Of a stretch of 64,000 nucleotides of DNA, positions 23,006-33,929 are shown piece by piece. Position 1 is the first letter of the stretch, and the number at the start of each line of letters is the position of its first letter. Source of the DNA: Rhinopithecus roxellana (lineage: Eukaryota; Chordata; Mammalia; Primates; Cercopithecidae); NCBI RefSeq assembly GCF_007565055.1, contig NC_044568.1:19708488-19772487 (forward strand). Reading direction: 5' to 3'. The position numbers and the translations under genes were made by a program. The notes under the pieces are model-generated. The model was not told the DNA's origin. It worked only from the letters and a program-made list of their open reading frames with translations, and ran no database searches.

Positions 23006-23152
23006 CTGGGGGCAGCTTGGTTGCTGGGTGTCCGGCCCCTGGCGAGTAGATCTCACCCTTGGAGCCTGGCTGGCAGACCATGTGGTTGGTGACCAGGTGG
23101 CTGTAGAGGATGTCCCTTGTGGTGGAGATGAAGCCACAGCTGTGGCAGACAC
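23006..23152 (-). CDS. ZFPM1: ZFPM1 coding exon 9 (zinc finger 4)
   Basis: This 147-nt exon encodes a C2H2 finger (23082-23147; starts CHSCGF, ends LVTNH) and a linker ending H-P-A-T-K-L-P-P. The acceptor is CCCACAG above 23152 and the donor GTGAGC starts at 23005. The upstream intron is only 78 nt (23153-23230). The exon length is a multiple of three. Confidence 0.97.
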
Positions 23153-23230
23153 CTGTGGGCCATGACGAGTTGGTCAGGGCCCAGGGCGGAGGGCGGGCCC
23201 CACACATCCCCCGGCCCCTGCGGTGCCTAC

Positions 23231-23326
23231 CGCTCAGCGTGTCCGTGTGCACTTTGAGGTGCCGCTCGCAGTTGGCCTTGGTGGTGAAGGCCGACAGGCA
23301 GATCAGGCACACGAAGGGCCGCTCTC
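23231..23326 (-). CDS. ZFPM1: ZFPM1 coding exon 8 (zinc finger 3)
   Basis: This 96-nt exon reads G-E-R-P-F-V-C-L-I-C and contains one C2H2 finger (23247-23309), preceded by a TGEKP-type linker (SGERPF). The acceptor is TTCCAG above 23326 and the donor GTAGGC is at 23225-23230. The exon length is a multiple of three, so skipping it would remove finger 3 without shifting the frame. In human FOG1 finger 3 is reported to bind TACC3. Confidence 0.97.
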
Positions 23327-23720
23327 CTGGAACACAGGGCGCATAAGAGCGGTGCCCGGGCCAGCTTGACCTTGGGACTCCAGGGACGAGGAAGGCAACT
23401 GGGCCAAGGGCCGTGATCTGTGCCGGAGGGGGGGACCCTGTGCTGAAGGCTCTTTAAACCCCTCCCCCCCTCGGCCCTTTGTCTCTCGGGACTGCAGTGG
23501 GCCCAGCCCTCAGCTGACTACCCAGATAGCCCACAGGCTGGCCTGCCTGCTCTGGGCCCCTGCGGGGGTCTTGGGTGTGCTGGAGACCACACAGGTGAAT
23601 CGTGGCACTGTGGGTGCTGCATGTGGGTTTTCCTGGGTGGCCTGCAGGACTGGGTGGGGAAGCAGCCGGCATCCTGAGGACCCGCGTCCGGGGTGGGGGC
23701 TCACCGCTGTGGGGGCTCAC
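23327..23720 (-). other. ZFPM1: ZFPM1 intron 7 (394 nt)
   Basis: Short intron between exons 7 and 8. It holds the duplicate donor copy at 23695-23710. No interspersed repeat is recognised. Confidence 0.9.
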
Positions 23721-23726
23721 CGCTGT
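23695..23726 (-). repeat. ZFPM1: Perfect 16-bp tandem duplication spanning the exon 7 donor
   Basis: The plus-strand unit gggggctcaccgctgt occurs at 23695-23710 and again at 23711-23726 without a mismatch. On the minus strand each copy contains ACAGCG|GTGAGC, so two identical 5' splice sites sit 16 nt apart. Using the distal one would insert 16 nt and shift the frame. Confidence 0.95.
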
Positions 23727-23954
23727 GGCTGCGCATATGGATCTCCAGGGAGCTGGCGCTGGGGCAGCTCTTGCGGCACTGGGGGAAGGGGCAGACGCGT
23801 TCGTTGGGGTAGGTCTCCTTGGGCTTCTCGTCCGTAGCAGCTGCGGCCGGGGAGCCAGCGCCTTGGCGGCTGGCACAGTAGTAGAGCAAGTGCGCCTGCA
23901 GGTTGCGCTCGCTGCGGTACCAGATGCCACAGTCCTTGCAGGGGAAGACGTCTT
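23721..23954 (-). CDS. ZFPM1: ZFPM1 coding exon 7 (zinc fingers 1 and 2)
   Basis: This 234-nt exon starts K-D-V-F-P-C-K-D-C. Finger 1 (23875-23940) is C2HC, with ligands spaced C-x2-C-x12-H-x5-C as in the GATA-binding fingers of FOG proteins. Finger 2 (23725-23793) is C2H2. The acceptor is CACCCCACAG above 23954. The expected donor GTGAGC is at 23715-23720, after AGC G. A perfect 16-bp tandem duplication places a second identical donor 16 nt downstream (GTGAGC at 23699-23704). Only the exon-proximal site keeps the reading frame into exon 8. Confidence 0.97.
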
Positions 23955-24550
23955 CTGTGGGGTGGGAAGCAGGCGGGGGGCCAGGCTGAGGGCGGAGGGA
24001 GGGCCTGGCCCTTACGGACCCCACCATCCTCCCCACCCCTGGAGCTGAGGCTTTGACCCCTCCCTGTAACCATAAGCCTCGTGGATGGTCCTGTGACAGC
24101 CCCACTCCCTTCCGTAGATCCCAGAAGCCCTGGGACCTGTGGGGCGTGGGGTCTGAGTGAAGCCCCATGGGTCCCCTTCCAGTGGTGAGCCCCATAAGGA
24201 GACGCTTTGGCCTCATGGGGGCAGAAGGAAGAAGTGGACACTGCTGGGCGAGGCTAGCATCTATGACATACTGGGGTGACCGTGTGGACCCGGGAGGCCG
24301 TGGAAGAGGAAACGTGTACAGATGTGCGTGCAGGTGCGTGGGAGTGCCAGGCTGCAAAGAAGACCCATGTGCACAGTCTGAGCACTCAGTCACACGATGG
24401 CTGCTGACTGGAGTTCGGGGATGTGGGGCGTGAGACTAGGAGTGCAGAAGTTAGGAAGCCCCCATGCACCCACACACCTGGGTGGCTCCATGTCAGCGAC
24501 TGCCTGGCTGCTCAGATTTGCCAAATTCACCACACTGACCCCACATGGGC

Positions 24551-24703
24551 TGCTTATAACTGTTGAGAGTTTTGGGGGCTTGGACTCTGCTTATAACTGT
24601 TGAGAGTTTTGGGGGCTTGGACTCTGCTTATAACTTGAGAGTTTTTGGGGGCTTGGACTCTGCTTATAACTGTTGAGAGTTTTGGGGGCTTGCACTCTGC
24701 TTA
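24551..24703. repeat. 37-bp tandem repeat, ~4 copies
   Basis: Unit TGCTTATAACTGTTGAGAGT followed by TTTGGGGGCTTGGACTC; the third copy lacks a few bases. Within ZFPM1 intron 6. Confidence 0.92.
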
Positions 24704-26946
24704 GGGTGGTTTTGCTAGCGGGGGAGGACTTCTCTGGCATGTTCTCAGTTTGTCTTTATAGCAGTTTAAGGAATGTTCTCTGCCCCAGAGCCCTGCCCCG
24801 CCATCTGCCCGTGGCCCCTTGGCTGAAGACACGGAGAGGGAGGGCCTGTTCAGCTTGGCCTTGGCCTCCGTGTGGAACCCAGGGGCCCTGGGATTCCTTA
24901 TCTGGCTTTCAAGCCCGTTCCACTTAGAGCCCGATGTGATATCTGGTTTCTGCCTCTGCAGGTTAGTGCTGGTTTCTCACCCGGCTTCTCCGACGTTTAT
25001 CCTGAGTCTGCAGTTAGCACACAGGGGTGGCCCCTGCCCCCGCGCCCTCCCCCCTGCGGCCTGCTTGCCACCTCTCGCCTCTTGGGAGGAATTTCAGTGC
25101 CTGCCTGGGTGAGGTGGCTCTTCTTCCTGCACCTAGTTGTTCTGGCGACTTTTCTGGCTCACGTCTCCCTCCTGTGCTCTTGATTAATGTTTCTCAGGTT
25201 CCTTTTACTTGGGGGCTGCAGGCAGCTCTGTCCTCTCTCAGCTGAGGCCTTGAGCTGGGTCCCAGATCTGGGAGGCCACCGGGTGGGTTTGTTTCTGCAT
25301 CTCCAAGGTTATTGTGGGGGACTGTTGCTGCAGGGATGTGGGGAGAGGGGTTATGGCCGTGCAGTTTAGAAAGGCTGCCCGCCTGCTAATGACCACAGGC
25401 CAAGTCCAGTGGCCTGTGGAGGGGCCTCCAGGAGGGCAGGTGCCTCTGCATCCCGCCTCACAGGTGAGACGGGCCTAGAGTGCTGGAGGCTCAAGAATTA
25501 AACTGGATCTGACTCTGGAATTGGTTCCTACGGCTCTTCCAGAGCAGCAGCCAAGCAGCGGCTGTGCCCTGGCATCTGCAGAAGTGCTAGAGCAGGATTT
25601 AGGAATGTCAACAAGATGTCTTGCCCTCGGTGGCGACCTTCCAAAGCAGCGTTCCCAGGACACTGCTGCCTGGGGATAAAGCATGTCAGACCCACGAGGG
25701 GGAAACCGAGGCAGAGGCTGAGCCTGGGGCACCCGCAGCTGCCTCTCAGAGATCGGGAGGTGGTCTCCGCAGGCTGTGTGGGCAAGGACCGGGCTGGAGG
25801 ATGGGACCCTCACCAGCCTACTGTCCCCACTGTCTCACTGTCTATCAGCGGGGCACTCCCCTGGAGTTGGGTCTCCCAGACACCCCGAGACACTACAGGG
25901 GCAACCCCTCCCCATCCTGGTGGAGTGTCGCTCTGGCCTCCCATTCCCTCCGTGCCTTCTCCTTCCAGGGAAGAGACGAAGGCAGATGGGGACCCCCTTT
26001 GCTCCCGGCTCCTTTCAGTCACCTGTGGCCCATGTTCTCTTTTGCCCTCCTGGCTCCCTGGGGCAGTGGCTTGCCCTGCCCAGACCCAGCCCCCAACCTG
26101 GGCTTGGGTGTTGACCTGGCCGCTCGGCCCCTTCTCTCCAGTGTCACCAACCGTTCCCACCAGCACATAACATGGGTCATTATGTCCTGGGTACCAGGCA
26201 CACAAGCCCAGCCCCCCTCTGGCCAGCTGGCCCCTGCTCAGGCCTCCTCTCTGACCCTCACCGGAGCGGCCTCCATCAGGGTCATGGCGACCTCTGCACT
26301 GTCAGGACCAGCAGTCATTTCTCTGCTGTTGGTCTCGCCACAGCCTGCATGTGGCAGACCACCTGCCGCCCTCCAGGGCCCCCTCTAACCTATCTCAACT
26401 CACTCTCTGTCCCTTGGAAGATGTCCTCTGTCCCCTGACTCCAGGGTCCACAGGCCCCAGGGCTCTCTGAGCCTCATCATTGTCCCTCGACAGACTCTGT
26501 GACTTCTCTTGTGCATCTAGCAGGTGTCTTGAGGTCAGGACACTCAAAGAGTGGGGATCTGCTCTCCAGACGACCGTATGGGCCGCCATCCCCCCAGTGG
26601 CCACACCAAAGCCACACACTTGGCCCTGCAGGTCCCTTTGGCCCTAACCACTGGCTGTCTCCACCTACCTCAAGCTGTCTTCACATCTGACTTGCTCACA
26701 AGGGTCGCTTTTCTTCCAGTTTTGTAACTCCTTGGTCACCAAAGCTAAACCCGAGTCTTACCGTCCCCTCCAAATGCTCTCTGGTGCAGTCCTCATCCCC
26801 CTGGGAAGCCCCAGCTGCTGGCCAGAGCCAGACTTGCCATGTGTCCCCTGCATGCCTTGTACCTATCCACGGTGGCCACACGCTGTCCTTGGCCACACAG
26901 GTGCACGGGGCGCACCATCACTCTTGGCTAAGTTTTAAAAGTTTTA

Positions 26947-27065
26947 GCTGACACGGGGTCTTGCTGTGTTGCCCAGTCTGGTCTTGAACTCCTGGGCTCA
27001 AACGGTCCTCCTGCCTCGGCCTCCCACAGTGCTGGGATCACAGGTGTGGCTCCTGCACCTGGCTG
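26947..27065 (-). mobile_element. Alu monomer (FLAM-like) fragment
   Basis: Contains GGGTCTTGCTGTGTTGCCCA and CTCCTGCCTCGGCCTCCC; single arm only. Confidence 0.75.
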
Positions 27066-27202
27066 GGGGTGAGTGACTCCTGATTCCCACAGCCACCCTC
27101 AGAGTTTCCGAGAGAGTCACTGCAAGAGTGATGTCTGTCCACTTCAGGTGTCCCCAGGGGTGGCTCTGTCCCCAGGGACATGCGGCCACGTGTAGAGAGA
27201 TT

Positions 27203-27330
27203 TTGGTGGCAGGTGCCTGAAGGCCCAGCTACTCAGGAGGCTGAGGCAGGAGGATGGCATGAGACTAGGACTTCATGACCATCCTGGGTAACAAAAGGAG
27301 ACCTTGTCTCGAAAAACAACAAAAACCAAC
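27203..27330 (+). mobile_element. Alu right-arm-like fragment
   Basis: GGCCCAGCTACTCAGGAGGC and ACCATCCTGGGTAACA with an A-rich end; highly diverged. Confidence 0.65.
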
Positions 27331-27794
27331 AGGTGTCTTGGTTGTCACAACTTGGAGGTGGAGGTGGTGGCAGCACCTACTGGGCTGGAGCCAGGGCTGC
27401 TGCTCACCACCCATGGTGCCCAGGAGACCTCCACTGGGGAATGACCTGGCCCCAAACACCAGGAGGGCCGAGGTGAGGGTCCCACAGGCAGGGCTGCCCC
27501 CAGGGAAAGCACAGGCTTCTGGTGTGGTATGCAGGGCAGAGCTGGGTCTGTGCCTAAGCCCGCTTGCCTACTGGCAGGGCTTTCCCTGTGGTGGCCCTGG
27601 GCTCTGGGGACCCTCCTGTCCCTGTGTGTTGTAAACTTGGGACCACCCACATCACCTCCTTCCCCACCTTCCCTCTCACTCTGTCGGCAGCCTGGGGCCC
27701 TCGAGCTTCCCACCCTCAACTCCCACCCTCTCCTGCCCTGCCTGCCCCTCCTTGGTCGAGCAGCCGCCCCGGGCCTGGGGAGCCCAGCACTCAC

Positions 27795-28001
27795 TGTTGA
27801 TCACTGCGGTGGCAAGGATGGAGGCCATCCCGGCCTGCTGGGGCAGGAGCTGGAGGTCGTGTGCAGGGGCCAGGCACGTGGGCTCTGCTGGCTCCTTCTT
27901 CACAGGGTGGCTGGGGGTGCTGCGGGGCTCGGCTGTGAGGAGCACGCTTAAGAGTCCCCCTGCGGGCACCGGCTTGGTGACCCTACACCAGAGCGCGTCA
28001 T
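27795..28001 (-). CDS. ZFPM1: ZFPM1 coding exon 6 (PR-like segment and linker)
   Basis: This 207-nt exon encodes D-D-A-L-W-C-R-V-T-K-P-V-P through I-L-A-T-A-V-I-N. It completes the PR-like segment and continues into a linker that contains VKKE, a psi-K-x-E type SUMO acceptor match. The acceptor is CCCTCCAG above 28001 and the donor A|GTGAGT is at 27789-27794. It ends with the first base of a Lys codon (A|AA), matching exon 7. Confidence 0.96.
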
Positions 28002-29093
28002 CTGGAGGGAGACAGGTGTCCAAACCTAGGACCTTGTGCCCCACTGCCCTGTCCCATCCTAAACGAAGGGTGGAGGATGGGGTCAGGAGGGCGGCCATCC
28101 CGTGTTCACAGCTGTGGCTGGCTGGCTGCCAGGGCCATCCTGCCTCAGGGGCGAGGCTGGGTGGTCCCCTGTGGGTGCTCACAGTCTGCCTGTCTCCAGT
28201 TCTCCCTGCCCTACGCCCATCCTAGTGGGAGGGCCCTGGGGAAGTCTCCCAGGAAAGGGATGTCATGGAGGGTGGGCGGCCATTCAGGGAAGGCAGCCAG
28301 AGGTGGGGCCCTAGAGTGGACCCCGCTCTCTGGGAAACCGTCCAAGGGCGGTTCTTCCTGCAGTGGCCCGAAGGGGGCAGCCTTAGCCCACAAAGCCCAG
28401 GCTGCGTGGGGCTGGCTTGTTCACCTGGGGTGCCCGGGCTGTACGTTCTCTGCGGTGTTGGCCTCAGGCCTGAGCCGGCCCTGCCTACACACACCACAGC
28501 CTGTCCCCACCCTGTGCTGGGGCCAGGGACTCCACTGGCCAGTGGACCCGCCTAAGCCCAGAGGGCCTCTCGCTTCATCGCCGGGCGCCCAGAGGCGCAG
28601 GCCGCCCAGACGTGCCACCCTCAGTAGCAGCAGCATGGCAAGGCCCCTTGTCCTTCCTGGATGGCCACCTTGACCTTTCCTGGAGCCAGCCTGATGATGT
28701 GGAGCCCTGGTCCAGTGGCACCTGCCAGCCAGCCTGGCTTTGGGGTCCCTGCTGCTGCCCTTGGTGGGTTCCCAGAGGTGCAGCCAAGGTAGGGAGGAGA
28801 TACAGGGATCATGGTGTCCCCCCGAGGGGCAGAAGCCGCCCCCATTCCCCCTGCCACAGACACCTGTCGTGGCTCAGCCTGCCAGGCGAGATCTTCATAC
28901 AGGAACTCATGGTCTGGGCTGACTGGTCCCAGTGGAGTGTCTGCTGCACGCTGCAGTGCCCGAGGCCAGCAGTTCCCCGGCCCCCATCCCCGGCTCTAGC
29001 AGGCTGGTTTCCCTTTAAGAGCCCAGCCCAGGGACAGCCGAGTGACCCCCACCTCCCGGAAGGCTTGGGACGGAGGCGCCGCGTCATACTGAC
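28002..29093 (-). other. ZFPM1: ZFPM1 intron 5 (1.1 kb)
   Basis: Single-copy, GC-rich sequence between exons 6 and 5. No repeat or regulatory cluster was recognised. Confidence 0.85.
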
Positions 29094-29196
29094 CCTTCCT
29101 GTGGATCTCTGTGTTGGCCTCGGCCTCGGTCAGGGCCTGGGGCAGCGTTCTCAGCCAGCAGGCTTCGTCCACCAGCAGCAGGGTCAGGGCTGGGCT
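29094..29196 (-). CDS. ZFPM1: ZFPM1 coding exon 5 (start of PR-like segment)
   Basis: This 103-nt exon encodes S-P-A-L-T-L-L-L-V-D-E-A-C-W-L-R-T-L-P-Q through T-E-I-H-R-K. FOG proteins carry a PR/SET-like segment related to the PRDM family here; no methyltransferase activity should be assumed. The acceptor is CCCCCCCAG above 29196. The donor is AAGG|GTCAGT, with C instead of A/G at +3, so it is weaker than the other donors of the gene. It ends with one base of the next Asp codon (G|AT), matching exon 6. Confidence 0.95.
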
Positions 29197-29447
29197 CTGG
29201 GGGGGCAGGAACACGTGGGGAGGGGTCCGTCAGCCTGCCTGGGGGTGCCCGCGGGTATGTGGGGCATCCGTGACATGGATCTGCCTCCCGGCTTGGCTGC
29301 TAGGCCAAGCTGTGGACAGTCACTGGCCCAACAGCCTGCAGAGCTGTGGCATGGGCCATCTGTGCCATAGCTGGCCAGCATGGCTACACCATGCTGGGGC
29401 TGGGAGACTTGGCAGGGAGTGGTACCTTCCAGGGTTGGGCACGGGGT

Positions 29448-29540
29448 TCTTGTGGAGACTGAGGCCCAGAGAGGTCAAGCAACATGCCCCAGGTCACACA
29501 GCCAGTAAGCAGCAGAGCCTGAACTCACACTCGTGTCTGC
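29448..29540 (+). mobile_element. MIR fragment
   Basis: Carries the MIR-type core GACTGAGGCCCAGAGAGGTC and CAGGTCACACAGCCAGTAAG. Confidence 0.75.
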
Positions 29541-31629
29541 ATATCTGTGTATCAGTGTTCTCCCCTACCTGCCACAGGGTGTGGCAGGGCCACTTGCGTT
29601 CCTGCTCTCTCCCGGGGCCAGCACACAGTGGACGCCAGGGAGCACCCACTGGACTCAGTGGGTCTGTCCCCACCCTGAGGCTGGTCAGCCCCCTTCCTGC
29701 GGGCCTGAGACACCAGCACTGTGTTGGATCAGCCCTGGCCCACCTGGCCTCACCATCACCCTGGAAAGCAGGTAGTGCCCTCTATCTCATGGGTGAGGAA
29801 ACAGGCCCGGGAAGGGGAGGGACAGAGCTCATGCCAGTGCCTCGGGCCATGCTGTGCTGTCGGCGGTGGCTTAGGCTAAGTCTGGAAGGAAAACACTCTG
29901 GACTCAGCCCTCGAGGTGGCTGCCAGCGGAGCCCGTGGAGGCCGCCTCATTTCCTGTGTCCCTTGCGCCCCGGCCCCCAGCCGAATGGCACAGGAAATGT
30001 GAGGGGCCCCATCCCAGTGCAGTCTGGGGCTGGGACAGGACGAGGTGGGGCAGGCAGTCCGTGGCCTCGCTCTGTGGTGCCCAACACTGGTCAGCCATCA
30101 AGGGGAGAAAGTGGTGGTGGAGGAAGGGGTGACCACTGTTGCCCCTCAGGCCTTGGTCCCTCCTGCAAGGCTGACTCAGCCTCAGCGCCCTGACCCTCGG
30201 CCCTGTGCTGCTGACTGCACTGGTAGTCCCCAGGCTCAGCCACCTGGGTGCCCAATCCGGAGGCACAGCACATGCACATGCTCCAGCACTTCCTGTAAAC
30301 ACACTCACTTTTTCTATACAAATAAATGCCTTTTAATCAGAAACTTCCTACATCATGACCTTTGACTGAAAAGCCAGTGTCACCTACAAATGCTGCTGTT
30401 GGCACCGGACAGGTTTGTGCAGCCCGGTGGTGAGGACGGCAGTCGGCCCAACCCTGCCATGGTAGAAGGGGCCGGGCTGGTGACAGTGCAGGGGTGTCCC
30501 CCGTAGGTCTGGGGTACCTCCCCACCAGGTGCCAGCCCATGAGCTTTCCTGGCCTTTGCCAGCCACACGTGGGACCCTGTGGGCCGCAGAGCTGGGCAGC
30601 GGGGTCCCAGCCAGGCTCAGCCTCCCTGCTGTGACCATGGACAGGGCACGGCCAGACCCGTATGCAGGGACCCCTCTGGGCCACCCCTGCCTCTCGGCCC
30701 ATCTGCAGGGCACTCAGGAATCTAACAAGATACAGCCTTTGGGCTGGGATGCTGAGTGACTACTCAGGCAAGGTTGGGGCAGGCTGGCCGGCAGAGCAGG
30801 TGACTTCCACACGGCCCAGCCACAGAACAGGTGAGCAGAGCTAAGCTGGCCAGTGGGCTGGCCCTGGCCGGGGTGGGTGCAACCCTGCAGTCCCAGTGTG
30901 AAGCCATTCCCAGCAGCCATCCCAATTCCTGGCTCACCTTCTCTGCAGACGGGGCTCTGCCCTCTCCCCACATGGCTGTTAGGGGGATGGAGGGGAGGCC
31001 GAGCCCCTGCTCACTCTGGACCCACCCCAAGCCCACCACTAGCCTTTGGGGCAGCCTCAGGGGGGTCAGTCCCATCTCCCTTGACTCAGTTTACTCCCAG
31101 TATGTTGGGAGGCCGTGATCTGTGTGAAGCCTTTTGCCTGCCTAGCAGGTTGCCAGCCTAGTAGGTTGCCAACACAGGATGCGTATTAGCTCCAGCCCTG
31201 GCTGTTGCTTTGGGTTGACCTGGCAGGACAAAGTGGGCAGGGGGTGCCTCCAGGCCCCAGGGGATGCTGTCCACGGGGCACATCTGGGGCAGCACATGCT
31301 GGGTGTCCACTGGGGTGAGCGGCTCCCCTGAAGAAGCTGCTTTGCGCAGGCTGGCATCGGGTGGGTGCCCCCCTTTTAAAGGACACCCCAGTGATTCCCA
31401 GGGCCGCAGGGCAGGGCTCAGGAGCTGCATGCAAGCTGTGGGGCTTGGCCAGCTTGGACAGGGCCTTCTGCTGGGGCAGCCCGGGGGCAAACCCCAGGGG
31501 CAATAGGCAGGCACGCTCCTGGCACAAAGGTGGGTGACCAGCGGCTACTGTGTCCCGGCTGCGCCCAGGTCAGGCAGTCAGTGCTCGGAGAGGCTGCTGG
31601 GGCCTGGCCCTCCCCACTCTGGCCTTCCC

Positions 31630-31880
31630 GAGCCTCTAATGAATATTAATGAGTAGAGGAGGGTGAAAAAAATTAATCTGCTTGATCCTCTGATGGGTGC
31701 TGCGGTAACGATATGAAATCTAATTATTCGTCCCAATATTTCTAAACCCTCAAACTGAGACTGACAGCCTCCCGGTCGGTTTAATGCTTATCACTCCCAG
31801 GAGCAGCGTGTTCGCAGCATGATAAAAACACGCGCCGCAACTTTGCTGACGCTGCACAACCCCCCGATTTTTCTGTGGTA
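31630..31880. promoter_or_regulatory. Candidate intronic enhancer (AT-rich island, GATA, TAAT and MAF-like sites)
   Basis: An abrupt AT-rich, CpG-containing island in GC-rich intron. It has clustered TAAT cores (31637-31652, 31672-31677, 31721-31726), GCTTATCAC near 31786-31794, ATGATAAAA near 31819-31827, and TTGCTGACGC near 31842-31851, a half-site for small-MAF/NF-E2 factors. GATA plus NF-E2-type sites are typical of erythroid and megakaryocytic enhancers. Function is inferred from motifs only. Confidence 0.5.
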
Positions 31881-32613
31881 GTCCTGAGTGGAGGGAAGGC
31901 GCCATGTTCCCGCCCGGCCCCGCCGAGTGTACCCTGTGTTTGTGGGGCATGATGGGGCACCTGCCCTGGGTGTGCAGGTGGGGAGGGGCACGGAGAAGGA
32001 GGGCAAGGCTCACATCTGACACTCGCCCCCGACCCAGGAGGGAACAGGTGGGAGAACTAGGGGTGCAAGACAAGAAGCTCGGGCCGCCCTGCCACAGTCC
32101 CCCCTGCCAAACACTCTCAGAGGGACCTGCCACTCCCACTTCTGTGACCACGGGCTGGGAAGGGGTGAGGGCATCCCTGCCAGTCTGCTGTGTCTTCTGG
32201 GGATGCAGGGACCACCCCCAACACCTCCCAGGGGGAGAGGGGAGCACAGCCTCACCCGGGGCCACCAGGGTCCCCAGCCTGGAGGTGGCGTAGACACAGC
32301 CAGCCCTGAGCCAGTGTCTTGCCCAGTGCCGAGTGACAGGACCCCTGAAGCCAGCCTGGGGCCACCTGCCCACCCTGGGAGCCACTGCTGGGGCCGGGGC
32401 CAGGAGACGCTGGGGCAGGAAGCCCATTGCAGCTCCTGCTTCCCTTGCGGAGGGGCTGGCTGGGCACAGGTCTGTCTGTTGATTTTTTTCTGTCTCTTCT
32501 TTTTTCACCACCTCTGATCAGGCCTGCAACAGAAGCCCTTTCTCTGGTGCTGCAGGCCCTTCCTGACCCTGCTCTGCCTGTGGGCAGTGGGGAGCAAGTG
32601 GGGAAGGGGCCAA

Positions 32614-32912
32614 TTTTTTTCTTTTTTTTGAGACAAAATCTCGCTCTTGTCCCCCAGGCTGGAGTGCAATGGCGGGATCTTGGCTCACTGCAACCTCCAC
32701 CTCCTGGGTTCAAGCGATTCTCCTGCCTCAGTCTCCCAAATAGCTGGGATTACAGGCACCCACCACCACACCCAGCTAATTTTTGTAGTTTAAGTAGACA
32801 TGGGGTTTCATCATGTTGGCCAGGCTGGTCTCGAACTCCTGACCTCAGGTGATCCGCCCGCCTTGGCCTCCCAAAGTGCTGGGATTACAGGTGTGAGCCA
32901 GTGCACCTGGCC
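32614..32912 (-). mobile_element. Alu SINE (S-type)
   Basis: Full inverted dimeric Alu with a T-rich start and ending TGCACCTGGCC. Confidence 0.94.
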
Positions 32913-33177
32913 TTGGAGGGGGCCTATTTTTAACTTCCCAACCAGACCCTTCTGCCAAGACTCTCAGAGATGTGGGCGATGGCTCCCAGGGTGCCACAGG
33001 CTCGGCACCCATCCTGGTCAGGCAGGTGTATCCAGGGTCTGCGGAGGACCCTAGAGTCCACCCTGCTTGCCGCCCCTCGGGGTTGCCTTGTCCCTCCTCT
33101 GGGCCCTGGCCGGCCCCACCAGCGGCGGCCACTTTAAATTCCCCGGGTGGACCTGAGAATACTCCTTGTTTCCTCCA

Positions 33178-33330
33178 ACAAAGAGGTCAGTGTCTCGATT
33201 CTGCGGTGGCACCGATAGCCATCGGAAACCCTATCTGCGCCGCATCCGCTGTGACAACTTTATCTGAGGCCGTTCCCAAACCTCGCTGTGCAGCTTGCAG
33301 GGCTGCTGAGGTGGCCTGGCCCAGGGAGCC
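33178..33330. promoter_or_regulatory. Candidate GATA-motif enhancer
   Basis: Low-repeat, CpG-containing stretch with CCGATAGCCATCGG (33212-33225, a near palindrome), CTATCTG (33231-33237) and TTATCTG (33260-33266): three GATA-type cores in about 55 bp. It lies about 265 bp past the upstream Alu. Motif-based inference. Confidence 0.45.
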
Positions 33331-33638
33331 AAACAGCTGGTCCTGCAGAAGCCCCCTAGAAGGCCCTGCAGATGTCCTGCTCGGCCATCTGCAGGTCACT
33401 GCAGGGTAGCAGGCCAGCAGCGGGTTCACGGGAGAGTGGGGGCTGAGGCTGAGGCTGCTGAGCCCATCCTGAGAAGACCTCCACCTCCCCATCACCTTAC
33501 CAGAGACACCAGCTGGTCCCTCAGTGCCTCTGTCTCCCTCGACCATGCAAGAAGTACATTTCCCAGGTGAGGGCCTGAGGCCTGCATGACTAAAGCCAGG
33601 TCTGTGAGACCCCTGCCACCTCGCTGCTGCCACTTCAT

Positions 33639-33696
33639 CCACTCAGTCACTCAGTCACTCACTCACTCACTCACTCCCTCCCTCCCTCCCTCCCTT
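33639..33696. repeat. (CACT)n-(CCCT)n microsatellite
   Basis: TCACTCAGTCACTCAGTCAC then (CTCA)n and (CTCC)n, ending at CCCTT. Confidence 0.88.
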
Positions 33697-33929
33697 ATCC
33701 GACAGGCAGGGCTTGTGCATCAGCTGTTGCCAGGTGTGGGGAACACAGTGAACAGAACTGTGTCTCCCGTGGATGCTGGAGTGTGGAGCTGGCCAGAAAC
33801 AGCAGGTAGGTGTCTGGAGGGGGCGGTGACAGAGACACAGAACAGGCTGAGACAGGAAGTGGGGGTGGCTGTGCCAGGATGTTGGCTGAGGCCTGGAGGG
33901 TGAGGAAGGGAGGGTGTGGATATGAGGGG

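Larger units (their letters stand above)
23955..27794 (-). other. ZFPM1: ZFPM1 intron 6 (3.8 kb)
   Basis: Mostly single-copy DNA. It contains the 37-bp tandem repeat at 24551-24703, an Alu-monomer fragment at 26947-27065 and another Alu fragment at 27203-27330. 25000-26900 shows no gene, RNA or clear repeat that I can name; the reading frames there lack coding signatures. Confidence 0.85.

Noticed and set aside
29111..30193. 360-codon plus-strand frame over exon 5 and intron 4
   Set aside because: Antisense to a real exon, runs through a MIR fragment and has no recognisable domain.
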